The position numbers and the translations under genes are program-made. Under the pieces are notes generated by a model. It had not been told where the DNA came from and made no database searches. It saw nothing but the letters and a program-made list of their open reading frames with translations. Below are positions 1 through 7,705 of a DNA stretch of 22,603 bases, in pieces. The DNA comes from a virus, in the IMG/VR virus record IMGVR_UViG_3300042509_001431, positions 1 through 22,603 of that record; one strand, written 5' to 3'. Position 1 is the first letter of the stretch. Every line of letters begins with the position of its first letter.

Positions 1-722
1 CGCTCGTATCGATTGCACGTTCGCTAATCATCGTCGACGACGAACTCGAGTCCCTCACGAAGCGAGAAGCCGAGAAGATCAAATCCCTCATCACGTCGTC
101 GGATAAGCGCGTGCGCCTCGCGTATGGGCGTGCTGAGACCACGCTACGCCGCAGGGGATCGTTTGCTGGGTCGGTTAACCGCCGTTCATTCCTGAATGAC
201 GAGACAGGCTCCCGGCGCTTTGCCGTCATCTCAATAGGTGGGTTTGTAGATCTGGGGGCGCTCTTTAGTATCGACGTCGACGCCGTCTGGGCTCAGGCGC
301 TTGCACTCAAGAGAGCCGGGTTCCAGTACTGGACCTCCCCTAAGGATATCGAACGTATCTCAGCGATGAACGCCAACTACGCCGTATCAACGGAAGCCGA
401 CGACCTCGTATGGAGATACGTCGAAGCGCTACCTACCGAATCGGCCGCGGGGATGTCGAATACTGAGATCATGACCATGTTGCAGGACAAGATCTTCCAA
501 GAGAAGAACGCGAAGATACCCTGGCTTAACACGTACCAACTCGGAAGAGCCCTCACGAAAGCCGGTTTCACTCAGGTCGTCGTCAAGGATGGCGGCCGGG
601 CGCTGCGCGTGTGGAAGGTCAAAATCCGGGCGATCGGTCGTTCGGTGACCGGCGAGTCGGAACCCGCAAAGGTTCACGAGCTACGTAGTGCATACGTACA
701 AGGGGCGAACGATGCGTTCTAA
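1..722 (+). CDS. VapE-family primase/helicase ATPase, C-terminal part (5' end outside window)
   Basis: The frame is open from base 3, so the gene starts upstream of the window; the first internal Met (111) is not the start. The visible 239 residues begin with a Walker-B-like hydrophobic strand ending in acidic residues (LIIVDDELE). An Arg/Lys-rich segment and the signature SFAGSVNRRSFLNDETGSRR follow, which is the conserved sensor/arginine-finger block of virulence-associated protein E (VirE/VapE, PF05272) P-loop ATPases. In phages and mobile islands these proteins act with a primase domain in DNA replication; such a domain would lie upstream, unseen. The last ~80 residues look like a small winged-helix appendage ending in basic residues. 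The nuclease and DnaA-like genes downstream support a replication role. The family call is strong; the exact enzymatic role is inferred. Confidence 0.85.
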   Translation, partial: LVSIARSLIIVDDELESLTKREAEKIKSLITSSDKRVRLAYGRAETTLRRRGSFAGSVNRRSFLNDETGSRRFAVISIGGFVDLGALFSIDVDAVWAQALALKRAGFQYWTSPKDIERISAMNANYAVSTEADDLVWRYVEALPTESAAGMSNTEIMTMLQDKIFQEKNAKIPWLNTYQLGRALTKAGFTQVVVKDGGRALRVWKVKIRAIGRSVTGESEPAKVHELRSAYVQGANDAF

Positions 723-1146
723 CTACGACATTACTACCCTCGACGAGTGGTTGGGGGTGCAAAACCCGAAAAGTTCTGTAACCGCTTCAAGTGAACCGAG
801 TAAGCCGTTGACAACGAACGAGTTAGCACCTGTTAAAACGGCTGAAAATGGCCTCCGGTTACAGAGTGAAAGTGATTTTTCCTTAAGAGGGAAAAATAAT
901 ATCAATAATAAGTATATAGAAAACGGCCTTTCACTCTGTAACTCTGTAACCGGGGGAAGTGCAGGTAGGATCGTACCACCGGACGAGGTGCTAGCGAGTG
1001 CCGAACTCGCCCGACAACGGAACAGGCGCGACCGGGATCTCATCGCCCTAATGCACGCGTCGAACGTCAACGACTGGACGTGGATCGAACACCCCGACGG
1101 AACGTGGACGGCTCATCATTCTATCATATTCGAGGAGGCAGTATGA
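712..1146 (+). CDS. Small protein of unknown function whose gene contains a palindromic AT-rich core
   Basis: 144 residues. I chose the ATG at 712 over the upstream GTG at 688 because AAGGGG (700-705) is ideally spaced from it. The start overlaps the end of the VapE frame by 11 bases. No recognised domain. Residues ~15-85 are low-complexity and rich in Ser, Asn and Thr. The C-terminal ~55 residues (an Arg-rich helix, then a Trp-rich segment with WTWIEHPDGTW) look like ordinary folded protein. Codons across ~870-930 are AT-ending (aat, ata, tat), unlike the aac/tac/atc preference of the neighbours, and this stretch coincides with large inverted repeats. It probably both encodes a linker and serves as a DNA site. 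The gene ends by ATGA overlap with the nuclease gene. Function unknown. Confidence 0.6.
   Translation: MRSNYDITTLDEWLGVQNPKSSVTASSEPSKPLTTNELAPVKTAENGLRLQSESDFSLRGKNNINNKYIENGLSLCNSVTGGSAGRIVPPDEVLASAELARQRNRRDRDLIALMHASNVNDWTWIEHPDGTWTAHHSIIFEEAV
808..838 (+). promoter_or_regulatory. Weak sigma-70-like promoter candidate
   Basis: A perfect TTGACA (808-813) is followed at 17 bases by TGTTAA (831-836), which matches only three of six -10 positions. It lies just upstream of the palindromic region and would transcribe towards the nuclease and terminase genes. It sits inside a coding frame and the -10 match is poor, so this is tentative. Confidence 0.2.
856..952. other. Candidate replication origin or operator: nested inverted repeats, AT-rich core, repeated CTGTAACCG
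   Basis: A perfect 15-base inverted repeat, GTTACAGAGTGAAAG (858-872) and CTTTCACTCTGTAAC (928-942), flanks an AT-rich core. The core holds a second dyad, ATTTTTCC (875-882) with GGAAAAAT (890-897), then an A/T run through ~922. The 9-base motif CTGTAACCG occurs at 776-784 and 944-952, and inverted (CGGTTACAG) at 856-864. CTCTGTAA is tandemly repeated at 934-949. Iterated motifs beside an easily melted AT-rich tract, next to replication genes, is the usual architecture of an initiator-dependent origin. A regulator-binding site or an RNA hairpin are alternatives. The repeats are seen directly; the function is inferred. Confidence 0.5.
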
Positions 1147-1589
1147 AGGATATCGACGAAGAGTTCGCAGCGCTGGAGGCTCGCAAGTGGCAAGAGCATC
1201 TCGACAAAGAAGCCGCGTCCCGTGAGCGTGCAAAGAAGAAGCGCGCAGGCGACGGACCACCGCCCAAGGAGCACGAAATCCAAACGGCGATCTCTAAGGC
1301 CTTAGAAGCCGCGGGGTATATGGTGGTGAGGGTTAACTCGTCAACATCGCTCACAGCGCACGGGAGCCGCCTCAGCGCCTATCGTGTCGTCAACATCAAC
1401 GCAACGTCAGGCCATGCCGACCTCGCCGTCTACAAACGCGGTCGCGTGTGGATGCTCGAAGTCAAGCGGCCCGGAGGTAAGCCGTCGGAAACGCAGGTAC
1501 GGTTTGCCGAATGCTGCAATCGCTACGGCGTGCCCTACCACGTCGTGACAAGTCCAGACGATGCACTCGCCGTTCTGAGGTTACCATGA
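1143..1589 (+). CDS. VRR-NUC domain nuclease
   Basis: 148 residues. The ATG at 1143 overlaps the previous stop (ATGA) and follows a near-perfect SD, GAGGAGG. The N-terminal ~40 residues are charged and helical. The VRR-NUC fold (PF08774, PD-(D/E)XK superfamily) covers ~40-148: an N-terminal helix with a conserved Glu (KEHEIQTAISKALEAAG), the catalytic core GHADLAVYKRGRVWMLEVKR with the expected D...ExK arrangement, and a C-terminal helix with the conserved Gln (SETQVRFAE). Stand-alone phage VRR-NUC proteins usually lie beside replication or packaging genes and are thought to cut branched or flap DNA during replication or recombination. All expected catalytic residues are present. The substrate is inferred from the family. 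Confidence 0.88.
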   Translation: MKDIDEEFAALEARKWQEHLDKEAASRERAKKKRAGDGPPPKEHEIQTAISKALEAAGYMVVRVNSSTSLTAHGSRLSAYRVVNINATSGHADLAVYKRGRVWMLEVKRPGGKPSETQVRFAECCNRYGVPYHVVTSPDDALAVLRLP

Positions 1590-1951
1590 TAGCGCAGGTA
1601 ATCGCACACCATGCCGCAGCGCTGATAGGCGTACACGTCGCGGAGATATACGGACGGTCACACCGCAGACGCCCGGCGCTTGCACGACATCTCGTCTGGT
1701 TCGTCTTACATGAGCGGTTCGCATGGGACTACTCGTCAATAGCGCGGGAGTTCAATCGGGAACGACAACCCGTGATGCGCGCGGTCGAAGCCGTCGAAGA
1801 TCAGATCGTTTTGTTCCCTGACGTGAGGGATATCGTCCGGGTCATGAGGCAAGAGCCGTATCTGCAGTTGGTGCAAAACTATTGTTGTTCATGTGGTAAG
1901 GTTGCAGCATGGCAGGTGGACGACCAACGAAATACGACTTCGACGCACTGA
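1586..1951 (+). CDS. Small DNA-binding protein resembling DnaA domain IV
   Basis: 121 residues. The ATG at 1586 overlaps the nuclease stop (ATGA), with TGAGG upstream as a weak SD. Residues ~15-75 align by eye with the C-terminal DNA-binding domain of the replication initiator DnaA: an entry helix (VAEIYGRSHRRRPALARH), then a long helix and helix-turn-helix (SSIAREFNRERQPVMRAVEA) at the place of DnaA's IGxxFGGRDHTTVLHA. The Arg and acidic positions are kept, but the His-Thr-Thr signature that contacts the DnaA box is replaced. There is no AAA+ domain. The last ~25 residues (two Cys, then polar residues) may be an overlap tail, because the frame runs 43 bases into the small terminase gene. It likely binds phage DNA for replication or transcription control. 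Confidence 0.6.
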   Translation: MIAQVIAHHAAALIGVHVAEIYGRSHRRRPALARHLVWFVLHERFAWDYSSIAREFNRERQPVMRAVEAVEDQIVLFPDVRDIVRVMRQEPYLQLVQNYCCSCGKVAAWQVDDQRNTTSTH

Positions 1952-2307
1952 AGCCCAAGCTCGACGAAGCAGAGCGGGCTGGTATGTACATCGAACAACT
2001 CGCGACGCATCTCGGAATCCACGACGATACGATCCGCGATTGGGAGTCATTACATCCCGAGTTTTCCGACGCGGTCAAAAGGATTCGCCTCGCTTGCAAG
2101 TCTCGGATCTCTCAACTCCTCGACGCTCACGCCTACGGCGGTATCGAGAAGGGTAACGGGTCGGTCGCTATCTTCATTGCTAAGAACGTTCTCGGATGGC
2201 GAGACCGTAGCGAGGTTGAGTCGAAGGTAACGCAGACGCAGGAACTCACAGTAAAGATCGGCGGTGCTCGTCGCAGTGGAGAAGACGATGAGCCGGATCA
2301 CTCTTGA
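1909..2307 (+). CDS. Terminase small subunit
   Basis: 132 residues. The ATG at 1909 lies a short distance after TAAGG. The start GGRPTKYD and the helix-turn-helix at ~25-50 (YIEQLATHLGIHDDTIRDWE) are typical of phage small terminases and related DNA-recognition proteins. Residues 50-105 form the helical oligomerisation region containing GNGSVAIFIAKNVLGW, a stretch shared by many terS proteins. The protein recognises the packaging site on phage DNA and recruits the large subunit. The large terminase gene starts inside its last codons (2288), as expected for a terS-terL pair. The packaging strategy (cos or pac) cannot be read from this sequence alone. Confidence 0.85.
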   Translation: MAGGRPTKYDFDALKPKLDEAERAGMYIEQLATHLGIHDDTIRDWESLHPEFSDAVKRIRLACKSRISQLLDAHAYGGIEKGNGSVAIFIAKNVLGWRDRSEVESKVTQTQELTVKIGGARRSGEDDEPDHS

Positions 2308-3466
2308 CATAGAACTTCACGACGCACAGCTGCGGGTCTGGAACAACAGACGCCGTTTTAACGTCGTGAACTGCGGGCGACGATGGGGTAAGACAGTACT
2401 CGCCGAGGCTGCGCTCGCTGAGTGTATCACGACGGGCGATCCGGCCGCGTACTTCGCGCCGACGTACAAAATGCTGATGGACGTCTGGCGAACCGTCAAG
2501 AAAGACTTTGCCGCGGTGATCGCAGACACGAACGAAAGTGAGAAGCGTATCACGTATATCAACGGCGGACAGCTCGACTTCTGGTCTCTTGATAACTACG
2601 ACGCGGTTCGTGGTCGTAAGTACCGACGCGTCGTGATCGACGAAGCTGCGATGGTGACGAACCTTGAAGAGGCGTGGACGATGGCCATACGTCCAACGCT
2701 TGCAGACTACAAGGGCGACGCGTGGTTCTTCTCGACGCCTAAGGGGAGGAACTACTTCCACACGCTGAGCGAACGAGCGGTCACGGACGAGACCTGGTCT
2801 TACTGGCAGATGCCGACGGCTGCGAATCCATACATCGACGCGACGGAAGTTGAAGCCGCACGAAACGAACTGCCGAGTCTGGTATTCCAACAAGAGTTTC
2901 TCGCAGAGTTCATCGACGTTCAGGGCGCGCTCGTCAAGCGTGAACATCTTACACACGTACCGAGTGACCGCGTGCCATCTGGACTGCGCTATGGTATGGG
3001 CGTGGACCTTGCTATCTCTAAGTCTGAGACCGCCGACTATACCGCTATCGTCGTCGTCGGTTACGATCCCGAATCTGGACGCCGTTACGTTGTCGACGTG
3101 TGGCGCGGTAAGGTTAGCTTTCATGAAGTCGTCGACACTGTGAAACAGTACGCGTCGAAGTGGAAGCCGCAGCGGATCAACATCGAGGCCGTGCAATATC
3201 AAGTCGCCGTCGTGCAAGAGCTACTCCGAAAGACCTCCTTACCTGTTAAGGCTATCAAGCCGGACCGCGACAAGGTCACGCGCTTTCATGCGGTGCTCGC
3301 ACGGTATGAGCAGCTTCTCGTCACTCACGTGACAAACTTAGATCCTCACTTCGAGCGTGAGCTCCTATCGTTTCCGATCTCGGACCACGACGATATGGTC
3401 GACGCGCTCGTCTATGCCGAGCTCGCAGCCGTTAAGAATCAAGGCGCGGGCGTTCTCTTCACTTAA
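2288..3466 (+). CDS. Terminase large subunit (packaging ATPase/nuclease)
   Basis: 392 residues. I chose the ATG at 2288 over the GTG at 2264 because GGAG (2278-2281) is correctly placed. The N-terminal ATPase has a Q motif (Gln14), Walker A CGRRWGKT (29-36), Walker B VVIDE with Asp118/Glu119, and the coupling motif FSTPKGRNYF near 150. The C-terminal RNase H-like nuclease carries metal-binding acids at Asp240 (GVDLA), Glu300 (NIEAVQ) and Asp368/369 (DHDDMVDAL). Both domains are complete and the length is near the lower end for the family. It docks on the portal, pumps DNA into the prohead and cuts the concatemer. The portal gene follows after 11 bases. A confident call. Confidence 0.95.
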   Translation: MSRITLDIELHDAQLRVWNNRRRFNVVNCGRRWGKTVLAEAALAECITTGDPAAYFAPTYKMLMDVWRTVKKDFAAVIADTNESEKRITYINGGQLDFWSLDNYDAVRGRKYRRVVIDEAAMVTNLEEAWTMAIRPTLADYKGDAWFFSTPKGRNYFHTLSERAVTDETWSYWQMPTAANPYIDATEVEAARNELPSLVFQQEFLAEFIDVQGALVKREHLTHVPSDRVPSGLRYGMGVDLAISKSETADYTAIVVVGYDPESGRRYVVDVWRGKVSFHEVVDTVKQYASKWKPQRINIEAVQYQVAVVQELLRKTSLPVKAIKPDRDKVTRFHAVLARYEQLLVTHVTNLDPHFERELLSFPISDHDDMVDALVYAELAAVKNQGAGVLFT

Positions 3467-3477
3467 CAGACTATCAC

Positions 3478-5526
3478 ATGGGTATCTTCGACCGTATCTT
3501 CAGAACGAACGAGAAACAGCTGCAGCTCTCCGAGCGCGGCGAATTGCCGGGACTCGCGACCTTAGCGTACACGAAACACTCCTTCACACCCGTAACAAAC
3601 TTCGCGCAGGCGTACCGACTGTGGAAGGACAACCCGGTCGCGCAGGGCTGCACGATGGCGTACTCGCTTACGATGCCAGAGGCCTATCTCGCCGTTCGCG
3701 ATGGTGAAGGGTTTATCTACGATCACCCGGTTTCGGTTCTTTTCGCGGGTTCGTCGTGGCGTCTTAGCATGGCCACGGCGATGACGTACCTCTGTATCGG
3801 CGGGAACGTCTACTATCACAAACGCCGCAACGCTGCGGGCGCGGTAATCGATCTCAAGCCCTACTCGGATGCTAACTTCGCGCCGGTGCTCGACGAGTAC
3901 GGCAATATCCGCGCCTATCACTACAACAACGGTTCGACCACGTGGGAGATCCCAAAGGATGATGTCGTTCATATCCGCGGCTTTTGGGTCGATCCTGCTA
4001 TTTCTTACGCCGGCGGCTCTCCGATTGTACTCGCATCGTCGACGATTGAATCTTACAACGAGGCGAGCGGGACGATCTTCAGCATCCACAAAAACGACGC
4101 GATGCCTAAGACGCTGGTAATCTACGACGAAGAGATGTCGTCCGATCAGGTGTCACTTGCCGAGCGTTCATTCAAGCGTAAGTACGGCGGCGAGCGCCGC
4201 GGGTCGGTCGGTCATATGTGGGGCGTTAAGAGCGTCGAACGTTTGGCACTGGATTACAACGAGCTCGGCATGGAATCGACGTTCTCACAGTACGAGGCGC
4301 GGATCTGCGGCGTGTTCCGCGTGCATCCGATTATCGCGTACACATACGCTGGTATCATGTCGTCAACGTACTCGAATGCAGAGCAGGCGTCGAAGGACTT
4401 TACCGATATGGTACGCGTGCCACTGTGGAACATGATCGCCGATCAGATCAACGAACAACTCGCTATCCCCGACTTCGGCGTCGAAGTAGGTTTCGACCTG
4501 AGCACTGTCGAAGCTCTCAAGCCGTCGGAAGAGTCACAACGTGCGACGGCATTGCAGGCATTCCAAGTTGGCGTCATGACGTTGAACGAAGCGCGCGAAA
4601 CGTTTGGACTTGACGCAATCACGGGGGCGGGTGCTAACGAAGTCGACGATAACGACACGGACAACGACGACGATATGCAAACAGCCTCACGCGATACGAG
4701 CGTGCAAACGAAGGGAGGCGCGGATATTACGTCCGCGGGCTTTCGTTCCGACTCGTTAGACGACGAAACGTATTTCAAGGCAGTCGACGACATCTCGGAG
4801 AAGTGGGCTAAGCGTATCGCAGTCTCTTACGGCAAAGAAGTGCGTAAGCTCGAACGGGAGATCCTCGGGGGTATCAAGGCGCACGGCGCAGTCATGACCA
4901 AACAAGAGGGCGACCCGTTCGACGTTGAAGACTGGACGGCGCGGTTCTTGGCTGCGACTGAAGACGACCGCAAAGGTCTGGTCGAAGAGATGATCGCAGC
5001 GGCTGCGTCTGATGTTGATGCTGAGGACGGCGAGTACGGAACGGCACGCCGCGAGGGTATCGACGAATCAAGCCAGAAGATCACCGCGTCGATCGGCACG
5101 ATCCGCGACGATGTGCGCTTCATTCTAAATCAGTCCGGCGGCTTGTCGGCTGACGAGATCGCGGCATTGCTGCGTAAGAAGTTCGACGAGATCAGCGTCG
5201 CACGTGCTAACGCGATCGGCCGCACAACGGCGACGGCGACGACAGGCAAGACGCAGAGCGCAGTCTGGAAGACGGCGAGCGACCGCGAATCCGATCCCGA
5301 CCGTAAGATCGTGAGACAGTGGATCTCGTTCCCGGGTGCGCGCGATGCTCACTCCGGCGCGAACGGACAATTCGAAGACCTCGACACGGGACTCTTCACG
5401 GTCGGCGGCGAGGAGACAGAATATCCGGCCGGTCCGGGGCTCTCAGCAAAGAACGCTGTAAACTGCCGATGTATCACGCGCGCACGTCGCAGGCTCGACT
5501 ACGATAGAGTGACGCAAGGCGGGTAA
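3478..5526 (+). CDS. Portal protein fused to a MuF-like C-terminal domain
   Basis: 682 residues, well above the ~400-500 usual for a HK97-type portal. Residues ~1-380 match phage portal proteins (PF04860-like): an N-terminal amphipathic helix, a Trp-rich clip/wing segment, and the crown helix near TYAGIMSSTYSNAEQASKDF. A very acidic linker follows at ~386-400. From ~555 to 682 the sequence resembles the Mu gpF/SPP1 gp7 domain (PF04233): helix RANAIGRTTATATTGKTQSA, then WISFPGARDAHSGANG, ending in the diagnostic NCRC (662-665). The portal is the dodecameric vertex ring through which DNA enters and leaves; MuF-like proteins are minor capsid proteins that bind the portal. Upstream SD is weak. 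Domain boundaries are approximate. Confidence 0.9.
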   Translation: MGIFDRIFRTNEKQLQLSERGELPGLATLAYTKHSFTPVTNFAQAYRLWKDNPVAQGCTMAYSLTMPEAYLAVRDGEGFIYDHPVSVLFAGSSWRLSMATAMTYLCIGGNVYYHKRRNAAGAVIDLKPYSDANFAPVLDEYGNIRAYHYNNGSTTWEIPKDDVVHIRGFWVDPAISYAGGSPIVLASSTIESYNEASGTIFSIHKNDAMPKTLVIYDEEMSSDQVSLAERSFKRKYGGERRGSVGHMWGVKSVERLALDYNELGMESTFSQYEARICGVFRVHPIIAYTYAGIMSSTYSNAEQASKDFTDMVRVPLWNMIADQINEQLAIPDFGVEVGFDLSTVEALKPSEESQRATALQAFQVGVMTLNEARETFGLDAITGAGANEVDDNDTDNDDDMQTASRDTSVQTKGGADITSAGFRSDSLDDETYFKAVDDISEKWAKRIAVSYGKEVRKLEREILGGIKAHGAVMTKQEGDPFDVEDWTARFLAATEDDRKGLVEEMIAAAASDVDAEDGEYGTARREGIDESSQKITASIGTIRDDVRFILNQSGGLSADEIAALLRKKFDEISVARANAIGRTTATATTGKTQSAVWKTASDRESDPDRKIVRQWISFPGARDAHSGANGQFEDLDTGLFTVGGEETEYPAGPGLSAKNAVNCRCITRARRRLDYDRVTQGG

Positions 5527-5527
5527 G

Positions 5528-5584
5528 ATGGTGCAAAACTATCCGAACGCGTTCGCCAACTTGCGTCAACTCTTACGAAGGTAA
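5528..5584 (+). CDS. Possible 18-residue leader peptide before the protease gene
   Basis: ATG at 5528, with GGGTAAG immediately upstream, opens an 18-codon frame that ends TAA at 5582-5584. It fills nearly all of the 62-base gap between the portal and protease genes. Its last codons (cga agg taa) contain the SD used by the protease gene, so translating it could couple protease synthesis to upstream ribosomes. A frame this short can easily arise by chance. Confidence 0.15.
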   Translation: MVQNYPNAFANLRQLLRR

Positions 5585-5588
5585 TCGA

Positions 5589-6347
5589 ATGGAAATGACC
5601 AAGTCGTTACATTCCTGTCATATCAAATCAGTCAACGCCGACGAGGGAATCCTCGAAGCGGTCGTATCGGTATTCAACAACGTCGACAGCGTGGGCGACC
5701 GCGTGATCCCGGGTTTCTTCGAGCAATCGCTTAAAGGCAAGATGCCGAAGGGCGTGTGGATGCACGACTGGAACGCACCCGTAGCGAAGACGTTAGAAGC
5801 CCGCGAACTCTATCCGAATGATCCGCTATTGCCTGACGGCTTAAAGGGTCTCGGCGGATTGTACGTGAAAGCCAAGTTCAATCAGAACACGCAGCGCGGA
5901 CGTGAGGCGTTCTCTGATATCAAGGAAGGTATCATCGACGAGTTCAGCATCGGCTACTCAGTGCAGGAAGACCGCATCGCGCCGGACGGCGCACGCGAAC
6001 TCGTCAAGGGGACGCTCTTCGAGTGGTCGCCCGTTTTGTTTGGAGCTAATCCGCAAACTGCAATCGTAAGCGCTAAGGGACTCACGCAAGACATCGACGA
6101 CGTCGGAGCCGACGTGTTGCGTCTTGTCGCGAGGTTGAACGAACGCGCACAGATTCGCGAGAAGGAAGGACGCACGTTATCGTCGGCAAACGTCGCGCGT
6201 CTCTCATCTCTCGTCGATGCTTTGCAGAATGCGACCTCATCTATCAAGGAGCTCATCGACAGTGCAAAGCCTAAGAGCGCACGCGCGCAAATGGAGATGC
6301 AACGTCTACGAGCTCTCCATAACTCACGTCAAAAGGACAAACAATGA
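5589..6347 (+). CDS. HK97-type prohead maturation protease with coiled-coil C-terminal extension
   Basis: 252 residues. ATG at 5589 follows AAGG (5578-5581). Residues ~8-165 match the HK97 gp4 family (PF04586, MEROPS S78). Catalytic His59 lies in WMHDWNAPVAKT and Ser120 in EFSIGYSV, with FEWSPVLFGANP completing the fold. It cleaves the N-terminal delta domain of the capsid protein, and usually itself, once the prohead has assembled. Residues ~170-252 are charged and helical and probably act with the capsid delta domain as internal scaffold. The stop overlaps the capsid gene start (ATGA at 6344), the standard arrangement. A confident call. Confidence 0.93.
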   Translation: MEMTKSLHSCHIKSVNADEGILEAVVSVFNNVDSVGDRVIPGFFEQSLKGKMPKGVWMHDWNAPVAKTLEARELYPNDPLLPDGLKGLGGLYVKAKFNQNTQRGREAFSDIKEGIIDEFSIGYSVQEDRIAPDGARELVKGTLFEWSPVLFGANPQTAIVSAKGLTQDIDDVGADVLRLVARLNERAQIREKEGRTLSSANVARLSSLVDALQNATSSIKELIDSAKPKSARAQMEMQRLRALHNSRQKDKQ

Positions 6348-7693
6348 CTATCCAACAGTTGACAGACGCGATCCGCGTCAAGTCTACAGAGCTGGAAGTC
6401 CTCACCAACATCGCAGAGCCTACGGCCGAGGATGTTGCAAAGGCTACAGAGCTGAACAACGAGATCGACACTCTCTCTAATCAAGTCAACGAAGCGAAGT
6501 CGTTCGAGGCTATCAAGGCAAAGAACGCAAAGCGCATCGCGGAAGTAAAGACGGCAGTCAACGAACTCCCGTCAACATCGACAGTAAAGGTCGGCGAGTC
6601 ATCAGCGAAGTCGAACATGAGCGAAGCCGACTACAAGTCATACGTGACTGGCCTCTTCGTTTCGGGTCTCGCTAACGACGGCGCGCGTAAGAAGTACACA
6701 GACGTCACCGGCGTCGAGTACAAGGCGCACACGCAAAGCACAGACGCGAACGGCGGACTCTTCGTCCCTGAGGAGACATCGTCGTACATCATCGACTTGA
6801 AAGAGCAGTACGGCGTATTCCGTCGTAACGTTCGTATAGAGCCTATGGGATCAGAGTCGATCCGCATCTACCGCATGAACGACGACATTACGGCGCACTG
6901 GGGTTCGGAGCTGGGTAACTACACAGCGTCCGATATGTCGTTCGGGTCGGTCGTGCTCACGTCTAAGAAGCTCACAGCCTACGCACAGATCAGCGAAGAG
7001 CTCAGCCTCAACGCTACTGTAAACCTCGGTCAGCGCTTCGCTGAGTCGGTCGCTCGTCAGTTCGCGAAGAAGGAAGACGAAGCCGGTTTCAACGGCGACG
7101 GCACATCGGCATTCGGTGGCATCACTGGCATCGGTAACAAGTTCCGCCAAGTCCTCGAAGCGGGCGGTGGTACATGGACTTCCGACGCGAACAAGGCCAA
7201 CCTCGGCGGCGTGCAGGTTATCAGCGGTAACCTCTTCACAGAAGCGACGATCACGGACTTCATCACGGGCTACTCGAAGCTCCCAACATACGCGCGCGCA
7301 GGTGCTAAGCTCTACGTCAATAAGACAGCATTCTCAGCGAGCGGCGAGCGTCTGGCATACAGTGCCGGCGGCGTAACGGCTGCAGAGATTGCAGGCTCGT
7401 ACGGTATGCGCTTCCTCGGTTTCCCTGTGGAGATCGTCGACGTCATGCCGAGTGCGGACGCGAACTCGCAGGTCTTCGCTTACTTTGGTAACCTCGCACA
7501 GGCTGCGTCGATGGGCGACCGCATGAGCACGTCTATCAAGACGGACACATCGCTCGGATTCCAGAACGACTCGATCTTTGTGAAGGCTACCGAGTATGTC
7601 GATATCGCAGTTCACGACGTAGGTAACTACAGCGCGACGGCGTCGACACGTGTTGCGGGTCCTATCGTAGCTTTTGTTTCACAGAACTCATAA
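6344..7693 (+). CDS. Major capsid protein, HK97 fold
   Basis: 449 residues. ATG at 6344 is preceded by AAAAGG. Residues 1-~90 form a charged coiled-coil delta domain typical of capsid proteins that need no separate scaffold gene; it should be removed by the upstream protease. From ~125 the sequence follows the HK97 capsid family (PF05065): STDANGGLFVPEETSSYIID at the N-arm/P-domain entry, then AYAQISEELSLNA, and the long-helix region ending FNGDGTSAFGGITGI. It forms the icosahedral shell. Position directly after the protease and the intact family pattern make this secure. I cannot say from sequence whether subunits are crosslinked. Confidence 0.93.
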   Translation: MTIQQLTDAIRVKSTELEVLTNIAEPTAEDVAKATELNNEIDTLSNQVNEAKSFEAIKAKNAKRIAEVKTAVNELPSTSTVKVGESSAKSNMSEADYKSYVTGLFVSGLANDGARKKYTDVTGVEYKAHTQSTDANGGLFVPEETSSYIIDLKEQYGVFRRNVRIEPMGSESIRIYRMNDDITAHWGSELGNYTASDMSFGSVVLTSKKLTAYAQISEELSLNATVNLGQRFAESVARQFAKKEDEAGFNGDGTSAFGGITGIGNKFRQVLEAGGGTWTSDANKANLGGVQVISGNLFTEATITDFITGYSKLPTYARAGAKLYVNKTAFSASGERLAYSAGGVTAAEIAGSYGMRFLGFPVEIVDVMPSADANSQVFAYFGNLAQAASMGDRMSTSIKTDTSLGFQNDSIFVKATEYVDIAVHDVGNYSATASTRVAGPIVAFVSQNS

Positions 7694-7705
7694 GGAACCC
7701 AGAAC

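Noticed and set aside
1869-1882. Exact 14-base repeat TGGTGCAAAACTAT, also at 5529-5542, with the reverse strand matching a TAnnTTTG promoter element
   Set aside because: About one such 14-base pair is expected by chance in a window this size, the flanks differ, and the promoter element would face away from all genes.
2246-3217. 323-residue minus-strand open frame opposite the large terminase gene
   Set aside because: The + strand carries a complete terminase with all motifs; the reverse product is rich in Arg, His and Val with no recognisable fold, as expected for antisense of GC-rich coding DNA.
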